A stretch of DNA of 64,000 bases from Cytobacillus depressus (lineage in GTDB: Bacteria > Bacillota > Bacilli > Bacillales > Cytobacillaceae), in NCBI RefSeq assembly GCF_008923245.1, contig NZ_WBOS01000008.1:89807-153806 (forward strand). Direction: 5' to 3'. Positions within the stretch are counted from its first letter, which is position 1, and each line of letters starts with the position of its first letter. The position numbers and the translations under genes were made by a program. The notes beneath the pieces were generated by a model. It saw only the letters and a program-made list of their open reading frames with translations, was not told the DNA's origin and made no database searches. Positions 44,100 through 54,880 of the stretch are shown here, piece by piece.

Positions 44100-47000
44100 A
44101 TGAGTAATCCAGTAGTGTATAAGCCAAAGAATCATATTCGTTTTGTCACTGCTTCCAGTCTTTTCGACGGCCATGATGCTTCTATTAATATCATGAGAAG
44201 AATTATTCAGGCGAGCGGAGCAGAGGTTATTCATTTAGGTCATAATCGTTCAGTGGAAGAGGTCGTGAATGCGGCCATTCAAGAAGATGTTCAAGGAATA
44301 GCCATTTCTTCCTATCAAGGAGGACATGTGGAATACTTTAAATATATGTACGATCTTTTAAAAGAAAGAGGCGCTTCCCATATCCGCATTTACGGAGGGG
44401 GCGGCGGAGTCATCATCCCGAAGGAAATGAAAGAGCTGCATGATTACGGGATTGCGAGAATCTTTTCACCTGAAGATGGGCGTCAGCACGGGCTTCAAGG
44501 CATGATTAATATGATGATTGAAGAATGTGATTTTTCGACCTTTACATTAGAAGCGACAGAGCAAATGAATCAGCTTCAGGAAGGAAATATCAATGCAATC
44601 GCGAAGCTTATCACATTAGCTGAGCATCATGTTAATGTGGATCAAGAAGCGGCAGCAGCCCTTGATTCTGTTTTGGAAAAAGTGAAATCATTGGAAAAGT
44701 CTGTTCCCGTACTCGGAATTACAGGTACAGGCGGAGCGGGAAAAAGCTCATTAACGGATGAATTAATTCGCCGTTTTATTAATGAAATTCCGGAAAAGAA
44801 AGTCGCGATCTTATCAGTCGATCCGACAAAGCAAAAAACGGGCGGAGCCCTGCTCGGAGACCGCATTCGGATGAACGCTATATTTAACCCGCGTGTATAT
44901 ATGCGGAGCTTAGCAACGAGAAAATCGAAAAGTGAGCTTTCGCTTGCGATTAAGGATGCCATTTCCGTTGCCAAGGCAGCAGGCTTCGATTTAATTGTTG
45001 TCGAGACGAGTGGAATCGGGCAAGGGGATGCTGAAATAACTGAAATTTGTGACGTGTCCATGTATGTCATGACGAGTGAATTCGGTGCGCCTTCCCAGCT
45101 TGAAAAAATTGATATGATCGACTATGCCGATCTTATTGTCATTAATAAATTTGAGCGCAAAGGCTCAGAGGATGCGAAACGCCAAGTACAGAAGCAGTAC
45201 CAAAGAAGCCGCATGCTTTTTGAACGGGAATTAGAGACGATGCCTGTATATGGCACGATTGCGAGCCAATTTAATGACCCGGGTACAAATGCTGTCTTCG
45301 CGGTGATTATTGAAAAACTAAATGAAAAAGCGGGAACAGATTGGAAAACGGGTTTTTCCAAACACGCGCATGTTGAAAAACAAAATGTCATTATCCCGAA
45401 TGAACAGCGCTATTATTTAAGGGAAGTGTCCGAAGCGGTTCGCGGCTATCATAAGAATGCGGAGGAGCAGGCGAATCTGGCGCGTAAACTATTCCAGCTC
45501 GAGGGAGCCATTCTTGCGGTGAAGGAGCAGGAGGCAAATGAGGAAGTACTCGCTTCCTTAGAAGCCATTAAAGCGAGTGTCGAATCGAAGTTGACGCAAG
45601 AAACGAAGAATATTCTGGATGGCTGGAGCTCTCTACAGGAAAAATATGCGGGTGAGCAATTTGTTACGAAAATCCGCGATAAAGAAATTATTACTGTTTT
45701 AAAAACGAAAAGCTTATCTGGTTTAAGCATTCCAAAGGTTGCCTTGCCTAAGTATAAGGATTATGGCGAAATTATCCGCTGGGTGTATAGAGAAAATGTC
45801 CCGGGCTCATTCCCTTACACAGCCGGAGTATTCCCATTCAAGCGTGAAGGGGAGGATCCGAAAAGGCAGTTTGCTGGAGAAGGAACGCCTGAAAGAACGA
45901 ACCGCCGTTTTCACTATTTATCGAAGGATGATACGGCAAAGCGTCTGAGCACCGCTTTTGATTCAGTGACACTTTATGGCGAAGATCCTGATTATCGTCC
46001 TGATATTTATGGGAAAGTTGGGGAAAGCGGAGTCAGCATCTGTACGTTAGATGATATGAAGAAGCTTTATGCCGGCTTTGATCTTTGCCACCCATCTACA
46101 TCTGTGTCGATGACGATTAACGGTCCCGCTCCGATCATTTTAGCGATGTTTATGAATACAGCGATTGAGCAGCAAGTGGAAGCGAAGGAAAAAGAGCTTG
46201 AACGCATTTTAACAGTAGAAGAATTTGCGGAAGTGAAAGCTCGTACACTGCAAACTGTTCGCGGAACTGTGCAGGCCGATATTTTAAAAGAAGATCAAGG
46301 GCAAAATACTTGTATTTTCTCAACCGAATTCGCACTAAGAATGATGGGTGATATTCAGCAATATTTTATTGATGAAAAAGTGCGCAATTATTATTCTGTA
46401 TCGATTTCTGGCTATCATATTGCAGAAGCGGGGGCCAACCCGATTTCTCAATTGGCCTTCACATTAGCGAATGGCTTTACGTATGTGGAATATTATTTGA
46501 GCAGAGGAATGGATATTAACGATTTTGCGCCGAATCTATCGTTCTTCTTTTCAAATGGCCTTGATCCGGAATATACAGTCCTTGGCCGGGTGGCGCGCCG
46601 TATTTGGGCGACCGTTATGAGAGGTAAATACGGGGCGAATGAACGGAGTCAGAAGCTGAAATATCATATTCAAACGTCTGGCCGTTCTCTCCATGCACAG
46701 GAAATCGATTTTAATGATATTCGTACAACTTTGCAGGCATTAATGGCGCTGCATGATAACTGTAACTCCCTTCATACGAATGCCTATGATGAGGCGATTA
46801 CGACACCAACTGAGGAATCGGTGCGCCGCGCCATGGCAATTCAGATGATCATTACGAAGGAGCACGGTTTAACGAAAAATGAAAATCCGCTGCAAGGTGC
46901 CTTCATTATTGATGAATTAACCGATCTTGTCGAAGAGCAGGTACTGCAGGAATTCGAACGCATCAATGACCGCGGTGGCGTTCTAGGGGCAATGGAAACG

Positions 47001-47366
47001 CAATATCAGCGCGGGAAAATTCAAGATGAGTCCATGCACTATGAAATGAAAAAGCATACAGGCGAGCTGCCAATTATTGGTGTGAATACGTATTTAAATC
47101 CGAACCCGCCTTCTGAAGAAGAAATGGACAATATGGAGCTGGCGAGAGCAACAAAAGAAGAAAAAGAAACACAAATCCAAAACCTCCGCAACTTCCAAGA
47201 GCACAATAAAGACAAAACAGAGGTAGCCTTGAAACAATTGAAGGAAACGGCTGTAACTGGCGGCAATATTTTTGCTGAGCTTATGGAGACTGTCAAAGTC
47301 GCAAGCCTTGGCCAAATCACACGCGCCCTTTATGAAGTCGGCGGGCAATATAGAAGAAACATGTAA
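44100..47366 (+). CDS. icmF: Fused isobutyryl-CoA mutase IcmF
   Basis: 1088-residue fusion: N-terminal adenosylcobalamin domain (about 10-150, SLFDGHDAS with cobalt-ligand H25, and IRIYGGGGG), central MeaI-type G-protein chaperone (about 190-420; P-loop [35 protein letters not shown]) and C-terminal mutase domain (about 530-1088; [14 protein letters not shown]). It interconverts isobutyryl-CoA and butyryl-CoA, linking valine-derived acyl-CoA to the butyryl-CoA oxidation enzymes encoded upstream. ATG 44100 follows AGGGGGAG; the first 61 codons of the longer frame come from element B. Confidence 0.93.
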   Translation: MSNPVVYKPKNHIRFVTASSLFDGHDASINIMRRIIQASGAEVIHLGHNRSVEEVVNAAIQEDVQGIAISSYQGGHVEYFKYMYDLLKERGASHIRIYGGGGGVIIPKEMKELHDYGIARIFSPEDGRQHGLQGMINMMIEECDFSTFTLEATEQMNQLQEGNINAIAKLITLAEHHVNVDQEAAAALDSVLEKVKSLEKSVPVLGITGTGGAGKSSLTDELIRRFINEIPEKKVAILSVDPTKQKTGGALLGDRIRMNAIFNPRVYMRSLATRKSKSELSLAIKDAISVAKAAGFDLIVVETSGIGQGDAEITEICDVSMYVMTSEFGAPSQLEKIDMIDYADLIVINKFERKGSEDAKRQVQKQYQRSRMLFERELETMPVYGTIASQFNDPGTNAVFAVIIEKLNEKAGTDWKTGFSKHAHVEKQNVIIPNEQRYYLREVSEAVRGYHKNAEEQANLARKLFQLEGAILAVKEQEANEEVLASLEAIKASVESKLTQETKNILDGWSSLQEKYAGEQFVTKIRDKEIITVLKTKSLSGLSIPKVALPKYKDYGEIIRWVYRENVPGSFPYTAGVFPFKREGEDPKRQFAGEGTPERTNRRFHYLSKDDTAKRLSTAFDSVTLYGEDPDYRPDIYGKVGESGVSICTLDDMKKLYAGFDLCHPSTSVSMTINGPAPIILAMFMNTAIEQQVEAKEKELERILTVEEFAEVKARTLQTVRGTVQADILKEDQGQNTCIFSTEFALRMMGDIQQYFIDEKVRNYYSVSISGYHIAEAGANPISQLAFTLANGFTYVEYYLSRGMDINDFAPNLSFFFSNGLDPEYTVLGRVARRIWATVMRGKYGANERSQKLKYHIQTSGRSLHAQEIDFNDIRTTLQALMALHDNCNSLHTNAYDEAITTPTEESVRRAMAIQMIITKEHGLTKNENPLQGAFIIDELTDLVEEQVLQEFERINDRGGVLGAMETQYQRGKIQDESMHYEMKKHTGELPIIGVNTYLNPNPPSEEEMDNMELARATKEEKETQIQNLRNFQEHNKDKTEVALKQLKETAVTGGNIFAELMETVKVASLGQITRALYEVGGQYRRNM

Positions 47367-47372
47367 GAGTAT

Positions 47373-47405
47373 GAAGAAATCGGTGTAAGTGCCGGTTTCT
47401 TTTTA
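47373..47405 (+). terminator. Terminator of icmF
   Basis: AAGAAA-t-CGG / CCG-g-TTTCTTTTT stem-loop. Confidence 0.75.
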
Positions 47406-47524
47406 CTGTCTTGCCTCTTCTGTAATTTATTAAATATACATTTAATGTAAAGTTCTATATAATCGAATTAATTAAGAGGCAGGGGCGGCCATATACTACT
47501 AGGAAAAGATAACGGGATGTGAAA

Positions 47525-47719
47525 ATGATGAGATGGATATTGATTGTTACAGCTACGATCGCGATAGTCGTCGGATTTTTTTACCTTTATCAAAGACAGC
47601 TTGGGGCAATTGCATTCTTTTTAACATCCATTTATTTTTTTTCTCTAGCATACAGCCTGCTCTCCAAAAAAGCGAAGAATTCTATTAAGAATGAAAAAGA
47701 AAAGGAGAGAAAGATATAG
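47525..47719 (+). CDS. Small membrane protein, unknown
   Basis: 64 residues with two hydrophobic helices (about 4-20 and 24-44) and a Lys/Glu-rich tail (KKAKNSIKNEKEKERK). Not recognised. A weak SD (GGGATG) precedes ATG 47525; a second ATG follows directly. Located between icmF and rpoE on the same strand. Confidence 0.55.
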   Translation: MMRWILIVTATIAIVVGFFYLYQRQLGAIAFFLTSIYFFSLAYSLLSKKAKNSIKNEKEKERKI

Positions 47720-47881
47720 CTGGCATAAACACTAAAATATTGTTTATAATGAAGAATATGCGTTTCAGAGGGCCGTATTAAAGGGTTAGAAATCATTCAT
47801 ATTTTTACCGGTCTGAATGGAAGAAAACTATTATATTTTTCGCTTACTAAATAAAGCGTTATATAGAGAAAGGGCGTGCAC

Positions 47882-48451
47882 ATGTTGAATTTACATGAAC
47901 TAACGAAAGAAGAATTACATGAAATGTCATTCATTGAGGTTGCCTACGAACTATTAAAGGGCAAAAAGGAAGCCATGCCATTTAAAGATATTCTAGATGA
48001 ATTGACGAATCTTCTGGATTTATCAGAGGATCAAGTAAGAGCAAAAATTGCACAATTTTATACAGATTTAAACATCGATGGCCGTTTCCTTGGTTTAGGA
48101 GACAATAGATGGGGTCTTCGCGTTTGGTATCCGATTGAGCAGCAAGAAGAGGACGTTGTCACAGAGATCAAGCCGAAGAAGAAGAAATCGAAGAAGGCTA
48201 AGGATAATGATGAGCTTGACGATTATGATGACGAAGAAGATATCGACTATGATGACTTGGATGATCTCGATAACGAGGAATTTGATGATGAGGAAGATGA
48301 TCTAATCGACGACGATGAATTAATTGACGACGAAGAGTTAGAAGAAGACGAAGATCTCATAGAGGAAGATGAAGAATACGATCTTGGCGATGAGGACGAA
48401 GAGATTGAAGATGATGATGATCTTGAGTCAGACGAGGAAAAAGAAGATTAA
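47882..48451 (+). CDS. rpoE: RNA polymerase delta subunit
   Basis: 189 residues: folded N-terminal HARE-HTH domain (about 1-85, IAQFYTDLNIDGRFLGLGDNRWGLR), a Lys-rich hinge (KPKKKKSKKAK) and a very acidic, probably disordered tail of about 75 residues. Delta of Firmicutes RNA polymerase displaces RNA and speeds recycling, and makes initiation sensitive to NTP levels. Start ATG 47882 behind AAAGGG. Confidence 0.94.
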   Translation: MLNLHELTKEELHEMSFIEVAYELLKGKKEAMPFKDILDELTNLLDLSEDQVRAKIAQFYTDLNIDGRFLGLGDNRWGLRVWYPIEQQEEDVVTEIKPKKKKSKKAKDNDELDDYDDEEDIDYDDLDDLDNEEFDDEEDDLIDDDELIDDEELEEDEDLIEEDEEYDLGDEDEEIEDDDDLESDEEKED

Positions 48452-48465
48452 TCCATCAAGCTTTA

Positions 48466-48499
48466 ATTTTGATTGTTCCGAAGGCGCTTGCGCTTTTCG
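48466..48499. repeat. Fragment of dispersed element A
   Basis: TTGATTGTTCCGAAGGCGCTT, as in the 3' end of copy 5 (57537-57557), followed by GCGCTTTTCG. Only the right end is left; it abuts the pyrG promoter. Confidence 0.7.
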
Positions 48500-48506
48500 A
48501 TTCATC

Positions 48507-48543
48507 TTGACTTTTTTTTTCTAGGCTTGTAGAATACTTTTTG
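48507..48543 (+). promoter_or_regulatory. pyrG promoter with GGGC transcript start
   Basis: TTGACT (48507-48512), 17 bp, TAGAAT (48530-48535), then a predicted start at GGGCTCC (48543). In B. subtilis pyrG transcripts begin GGGC and, when CTP is scarce, gain extra G residues by slippage. Confidence 0.88.
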
Positions 48544-48580
48544 GGCTCCTTTTAAAAGGAACGAATCATTAGACACGTAT

Positions 48581-48628
48581 AGCGCTCCCTTACTTGTTAA
48601 AAGTAAGTGGGGCGCTATTTATTTTTTT
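48581..48628 (+). terminator. pyrG leader attenuator
   Basis: AGCGCTCCCTTACTT / AAGTAAGTGGGGCGCT then ATTTATTTTTTT, about 40 nt into the transcript. The 5' arm contains the pyrimidine tract GCTCCCTT, able to pair with a poly-G 5' end and so block the terminator, the CTP-responsive mechanism known for B. subtilis pyrG. Confidence 0.88.
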
Positions 48629-48773
48629 GTAGGCATAATGATTAATCATCCGAACTGACGGAAATCTGCGACAATTGTTTTTTATTAAGACTGTCTTTTG
48701 GACAGATGGAAATTCTGTTTCAATTCATTATTTTTAGTTTTTAAATAAAGGCAACATGCACAAACTGTAATGA

Positions 48774-50387
<1,614 letters not shown>

Positions 50388-50390
50388 AAG

Positions 50391-50442
50391 AAAAAGGAGA
50401 CTCCTGTTCGAGTTAATGGCTCGGGCGGGGTCTCCTTTTTTG
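50391..50442 (+). terminator. Terminator of pyrG
   Basis: AAAAAGGAGAC / GTCTCCTTTTTT with a long loop. Confidence 0.85.
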
Positions 50443-50446
50443 TGAA

Positions 50447-51025
50447 TGGGTTGTCATGGAGCTCGTTCTGTGGGAAAGATGGGATTAACGCTCGCTATGA
50501 ATTGTTCATGGAGCGTGTTTTACGGAAAGTCCGGTGAAAACGTTCGCCATGAAGTGCTCATGAAGCGTGTTTTACGGAAAGGCCAACGAAAACGGTCACT
50601 ATGAATTGTTCATGGAGCACGTTTTACGGAAAGTCCGTCGAAAACGGTCGTCATGAATTGTTCATGGAGCACGTTTTCCGGAAAGTCCAACGATAACTGT
50701 CACTATGAATTGTTCATGGAGCACGTTTTCCGGAAAGTCCGTCGAAAACGGTCGTCATGAATTGTTCATGGAGCACGTTTTACGGAAAGGCCAACGAAAA
50801 CGGTCACTATGAATTGTTCATGGAGCTCGTTTTTCCGAAAGTCCGGTGAAAACAGCCGACATGAAGTGCTCATGGAGCACGTTTTTCCGAAAGCCCGTCG
50901 TAAACGTTCGCCATGAAGTGCTCATGGGGCACGTTTTTCGGAAAGTCCGGAGAAAACGGCCGCCATGAAGTGTTCATGGACCTCATTTTTCCGAAAGCCC
51001 AACCCAAACGCTCACTATGAGCTCA
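50447..51025. repeat. 52-bp tandem array 4 (CATGGAGC...CATGAA family)
   Basis: TCATGG (or TCATGA) units start, counted from the C, at 50455, 50507, 50559, 50611, 50663, 50715, 50767, 50819, 50871, 50923 and 50975: eleven units, every step exactly 52 bp. The unit is a quasi-palindrome: CATGGAGC, then GTTTT-a-CGGA-aag-TCCG-tcg-AAAAC, then CATGAA. Substitutions are common, indels absent. It fills the space between the pyrG terminator and the convergent ywjG stop codon, ending about 6 bp from the latter. Confidence 0.95.
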
Positions 51026-51030
51026 CACCC

Positions 51031-51555
51031 TCACTCGTATTCCGTTAAAATTTCTTCCAGAATAAATTTAATTCCATAATAAACAAACAGTGCAGCCATG
51101 GAGGATGGGTAGCCTATGCGATTGCCTGTTTCGTCTGGCAACAGCCCTTTTGTTAGTTTTAAATCAATATGGACATCCGCAAGCTCGGCGATCCCAGGCG
51201 CTGACCGAATAGAAGAGATGGCCACGAACGGAATGCCTCTCTTGGCAAGAATTTCTCCCATTTTCATCGCTTCTTCATCTGTTGAATCCCGTGTGACGAT
51301 AAGAAATCGGTCTGTTTCGGCCAAGCCATCAAGCGGCTGATCGATTGGCCAGATGGCGGCATTTTTTAACGGCTCTTCTCCTGCTGCCGCTTCATAGGCA
51401 ACAGCATTCATTTCATTGGTGGCAAAAATGTATATATTTCCGCTTCCGATGGCAGCCTGTGCGAGCAGTCTAGCGCTATCTTCAATTGCGAATTCTTCTT
51501 TTTCCTGAATTCGTTTAAACAATCCGGTTAATTGAGTTGAAAACATTTTTAGCAT
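51031..51555 (-). CDS. ywjG: YwjG family protein (DUF2529)
   Basis: 174-residue protein of DUF2529 with a sugar-isomerase-like (SIS) alpha/beta core (GSGNIYIFATNEMNAVAYEA, LIVTRDSTDEEAMKMGEIL). Function unknown. ATG 51555 lies 7 nt after AGGAG and gives MLKMFSTQL, as in B. subtilis YwjG; the open frame extends upstream without an SD. Divergent from spo0F. Confidence 0.85.
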   Translation of the reverse strand: MLKMFSTQLTGLFKRIQEKEEFAIEDSARLLAQAAIGSGNIYIFATNEMNAVAYEAAAGEEPLKNAAIWPIDQPLDGLAETDRFLIVTRDSTDEEAMKMGEILAKRGIPFVAISSIRSAPGIAELADVHIDLKLTKGLLPDETGNRIGYPSSMAALFVYYGIKFILEEILTEYE

Positions 51556-51704
51556 CATATTTCTCCTATCTTCATTCAGATTAGCTATATTAATTATAAG
51601 AAATGCAAACAAAAAGGTAAAATGGAGGAGCGAGGCAGTTTTCTAATATTAATAGGCAGTTTTTTTGAAAGTCAAAATAAATGCTCGAACATTTTTTGAA
51701 AGAG

Positions 51705-51734
51705 GAAGGATTTTACTGTGTGAAAGTAGAATAA
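51705..51734 (+). promoter_or_regulatory. Sigma-H promoter of spo0F
   Basis: GAAGGATTT, 12 bp, GTAGAATAA: a full match to the sigma-H consensus RNAGGAWWW-N12-RNNGAATWW. Upstream, AGTCAAA (51670-51676) matches the Spo0A box TGTCRAA at 6 of 7. This fits the known Spo0A and sigma-H control of spo0F. Confidence 0.88.
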
Positions 51735-51803
51735 TAAGGAGGGAGAATAATATTGTAATCGTTTATAATTAAATTTTTGGATTGAAGGGAAGAGGTGGGT
51801 TGA

Positions 51804-52178
51804 TTGAAGGGGAAAATATTAATCGTTGATGATCAATTCGGCATTCGTATTTTGCTGAATGAAGTATTACAGAAGGAAGGGTACGATACATACCAAGCTG
51901 CAAATGGAATACAAGCGCTTGAAATTGTCTCCGAGCATTCACCTGATTTAGTCCTTCTTGATATGAAAATTCCTGGAATGGATGGAATTGAAATTTTAAA
52001 AAGAATGCGAGTTATTGATCAAGATATTCAAGTAATCATTATGACGGCTTACGGTGAGCTCGATATGATCCAAGAAGCCCGCGATTTAGGGGCGTTAACC
52101 CATTTCGCGAAGCCGTTCGATATCGATGACATCCGAGCGGCCGTTCGGAAATATGTGCCAATCCCTAATTCATTATAA
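51804..52178 (+). CDS. spo0F: Sporulation phosphorelay response regulator Spo0F
   Basis: 124-residue single-domain receiver carrying phosphate from Kin kinases to Spo0B. Acidic pocket DD at 9-10, phosphoacceptor D53 (D54 in B. subtilis, which has one residue more), T in IIMTAYGE, K103 in HFAKPFD. The interaction helix [12 protein letters not shown] is conserved. TTG start at 51804 behind GAGGTGGG. Confidence 0.95.
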   Translation: MKGKILIVDDQFGIRILLNEVLQKEGYDTYQAANGIQALEIVSEHSPDLVLLDMKIPGMDGIEILKRMRVIDQDIQVIIMTAYGELDMIQEARDLGALTHFAKPFDIDDIRAAVRKYVPIPNSL

Positions 52179-52329
52179 GTAATGATACGCCATATGCGTT
52201 TTGAATGGGGTTCATTCGCGACGAACGATGAGTGCATGTATATGTAAATGGCGGTTAATACGTCAACAATTCGACAGTGAACATATTTTTGAAATAGGAT
52301 TTGTTAAAGTACAAGTTAATTTTTACCTT

Positions 52330-52516
52330 TGTTGATTGGAGCGGAAGGCACGAGATCCTCAAATTGCATACGCATTTTTTCGTGCGGTGTTATTTCACAG
52401 ATGTTTATTCAATGTCCTGCGGGGAGAGTGTCCAGGGAAGACCTCGAAGGCGCGAAAGCGACGAGAAGGCTCCCGGATCACCCGTGGAAAGTGAGTGCCT
52501 GGAGCGGAAATCAACA
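52330..52516. repeat. Dispersed element D (about 190-bp Bacillus repeat)
   Basis: 187-bp element with perfect 8-bp inverted ends TGTTGATT / AATCAACA, internal GGAGCGGAA near both ends, and CCTGCGGGGAGAGTGTCC in the middle. It looks like a G+C-rich repeat seen in many Bacillaceae genomes, possibly the 190-bp repeated element reported in the B. subtilis genome paper; I state this from memory. It occupies most of the 526-bp spo0F-fbaA spacer. No gene in it is supported. Confidence 0.65.
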
Positions 52517-52704
52517 GCAACGGATAACATAGTTAAAAATAAAAAATGCCTTCACGGTCATAGCAATTCCTTTTCTGTTTTGGTATGATACAAATGAATT
52601 CAAGGATCGAATCCGCCCGAAGCAGGTGTATACATAAACGTACGTATTGAGGGAAGACTTATCCTGTGAAAAGTAGGAATCGATGATGATGAGGAGGAAG
52701 AGGG

Positions 52705-53562
52705 ATGCCTTTAGTTTCAATGACTGACATGCTTAACAAAGGGAAATCCGAAGGCTATGCAGTAGGTCAATTCAATTTAAATAACTTAGAATTTACGCAA
52801 GCGATTCTTCAAGCGGCAGAGGAAGAGAAATCCCCTGTTATCCTTGGTGTGTCTGAAGGTGCGGCACGCTATATGGGCGGTTTCAAAACAGTTGTCAACA
52901 TGGTTGAAGGATTACTTGAAGACTATAAAATTACTGTACCAGTAGCAATTCATTTAGATCACGGTTCAAGCCTCGATAAATGTAAAGAAGCGATCGATGC
53001 CGGTTTTACCTCTGTCATGATTGATGCCTCACATGATCCATTTGAGGAAAATGTTGCGACAACAACAAAGGTCGTTGAATATGCACATGCTCGTGGTGTT
53101 TCAGTTGAAGCGGAATTAGGCACAGTTGGCGGGCAAGAGGATGACGTCATTGCTGAAGGCGTAATCTATGCCGACGCAAAGGAATGTGAAGAGCTTGTTA
53201 AGCGTACAAAAATCGACTGCTTAGCGCCCGCTTTAGGTTCTGTTCACGGTCCATATAAGGGAGAGCCGAAGCTTGGTTTTGCTGAAATGGAGGAAATTGG
53301 ACATCTGACAGGTGTTCCACTCGTTCTTCATGGCGGAACAGGGATTCCAACAAAGGATATTCAGAAGGCGATTTCTTTAGGTACGGCAAAAATTAATGTT
53401 AATACAGAGAACCAAATTGCTTCTGCTAAACGCGTTCGTGAAGTATTAGCAGCGAATCCAAACATGTATGATCCGCGCAAATACTTAGGCCCAGCAAGAG
53501 ACGCAATTAAAGAAACTGTGATTAATAAAATGCGTGAATTCGGTTCTTCTGGAAAAGCTTAA
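52705..53562 (+). CDS. fbaA: Fructose-bisphosphate aldolase, class II
   Basis: 285-residue zinc aldolase of glycolysis and gluconeogenesis. Zinc ligands in [29 protein letters not shown] and [24 protein letters not shown]. Downstream tal and glpX act on the same sugar phosphates; order spo0F-fbaA-tal-murA-glpX-rho equals B. subtilis. Confidence 0.96.
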   Translation: MPLVSMTDMLNKGKSEGYAVGQFNLNNLEFTQAILQAAEEEKSPVILGVSEGAARYMGGFKTVVNMVEGLLEDYKITVPVAIHLDHGSSLDKCKEAIDAGFTSVMIDASHDPFEENVATTTKVVEYAHARGVSVEAELGTVGGQEDDVIAEGVIYADAKECEELVKRTKIDCLAPALGSVHGPYKGEPKLGFAEMEEIGHLTGVPLVLHGGTGIPTKDIQKAISLGTAKINVNTENQIASAKRVREVLAANPNMYDPRKYLGPARDAIKETVINKMREFGSSGKA

Positions 53563-53582
53563 TAGAACCGTTGAATTTTCTG

Positions 53583-53613
53583 AAAACCGCCTTTAAAAAA
53601 AGAGGCGGTTTTG
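53583..53613 (+). terminator. Terminator of fbaA
   Basis: AAAACCGCCT / AGGCGGTTTT stem-loop. Confidence 0.85.
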
Positions 53614-53673
53614 ATTCATTTACTAGATTGTACAACCTAGACAGCATTTTTACTTACTAAGGAGGCAAAACAA

Positions 53674-54315
53674 ATGAAGTTTTTCATCGATACAGCAAAT
53701 ATGGAAGAAATTAAAGAAGCACATGCGTTGGGAATTTTAGCAGGGGTAACAACAAACCCTTCTTTAGTAGCTAAAGAAAAAGACGTTTCATTCCATGACC
53801 GTCTACGCGAAATTACAGAGCTCGTTCCAGGCTCAGTTAGTGCAGAAGTGATCGCCCTTGATGCAGAAGGGATGATTAAAGAAGGAAGAGAATTAGCAGC
53901 AATTGCTCCAAATATTACCGTTAAAGTTCCGATGACTCCAGAAGGCTTAAAAGCTGTTAACATTTTCTCAAAAGAAGGTATTAAAACAAATGTAACGCTA
54001 ATCTTCAGTGCGAACCAAGCTTTACTTGCAGCTAGAGCTGGTGCTACGTACGTTTCTCCATTCCTTGGCAGATTAGATGACATTGGACATAATGGAATGG
54101 ACTTAATCTCTACAATTTCAGATATCTTTGCAATCCACGATATCGAAACAGAAATTATTGCCGCATCTATTCGCCACCCTCAGCATGTGACGGATGCCGC
54201 TTTAAATGGAGCTCATATTTCTACAATCCCATATAAAGTAATAATGCAGCTATTTAAACACCCTCTTACAGATAAGGGAATTGAAGCTTTTCTTGCTGAC
54301 TGGAACGCTCGCTAA
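53674..54315 (+). CDS. tal: Transaldolase (small TalC/FSA type)
   Basis: 213-residue Schiff-base aldolase of the short transaldolase/fructose-6-phosphate aldolase group. Start motif [16 protein letters not shown], catalytic Lys in [11 protein letters not shown] near 84, and [11 protein letters not shown]. It links glycolysis and the pentose phosphate pathway. SD AAGGAGGC. Confidence 0.93.
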   Translation: MKFFIDTANMEEIKEAHALGILAGVTTNPSLVAKEKDVSFHDRLREITELVPGSVSAEVIALDAEGMIKEGRELAAIAPNITVKVPMTPEGLKAVNIFSKEGIKTNVTLIFSANQALLAARAGATYVSPFLGRLDDIGHNGMDLISTISDIFAIHDIETEIIAASIRHPQHVTDAALNGAHISTIPYKVIMQLFKHPLTDKGIEAFLADWNAR

Positions 54316-54391
54316 GAAAGGATATTTCCATAGAATTGATTGATAGCAATTGTTTTACAAAGAAGGCCATATATTTTTCTAAAATACTGTT

Positions 54392-54423
54392 TTACCAATT
54401 GCCAATTTAGGGTAAATTGGTAA
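54392..54423 (+). other. Hairpin downstream of tal
   Basis: TTACCAATT / AAATTGGTAA inverted pair without a T run; it may stabilise or end the tal transcript. The rest of the 54316-54880 gap holds element C copy 2 and the murA leader, with no other gene. Confidence 0.4.
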
Positions 54424-54517
54424 TAGTTCTATTGGTTTCGAACAGTTTCCCCACATTGAGGAACATTTTTCGAGTAAAATAGAACTGAAATATTGTGTCT
54501 GTATTTATTTAATTTAT

Positions 54518-54727
54518 CGCAGATTAACGGGCTGTAAGATTCCCACTTTATGAAGTTTAGAAAACAAAAACTTTTAAGAGGGAGATCCAACAGCCCGTAA
54601 AGGCCCGACGACGGACACGATGTCCTAGTCAGGCGAAAGCCACAGGACGTGGCGCCTTGAGCGTGATAAGTTCAACTAACATTCAGTGGGGATGAAGTAC
54701 CTCCCCACTGAATGAAGTTTCACTTTA
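54518..54727. repeat. Dispersed element C, copy 2
   Basis: 210 bp, same length and ends as copy 1 (CGCAGATTAACGGGC to CACTGAATGAAGTTTCAC). The first stem reads CGGGCTGT/ACAGCCCG here and CGGGCAGT/ACTGCCCG in copy 1, a compensatory pair change. The final stem CATTCAGTGGGG/CCCCACTGAATG is kept. Confidence 0.88.
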
Positions 54728-54880
54728 TGGGACAAGCAATATATAAATTGAAGGTCAGAGGCTACAAAGTCTAATGTAAAGGACGAGTCTCTCCATTCTG
54801 TCTCTGCCTTCACACCTCTAATTTCTAAAACCCACGCAGCGTTTTTTTCTTATACTTTACGGCGTAGAAGGGAGCTAAAA

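Noticed and set aside
52301..52588. Two overlapping frames of 67 and 95 codons between spo0F and fbaA
   Set aside because: They lie across element D, have no SD and show unusual composition for this genome.
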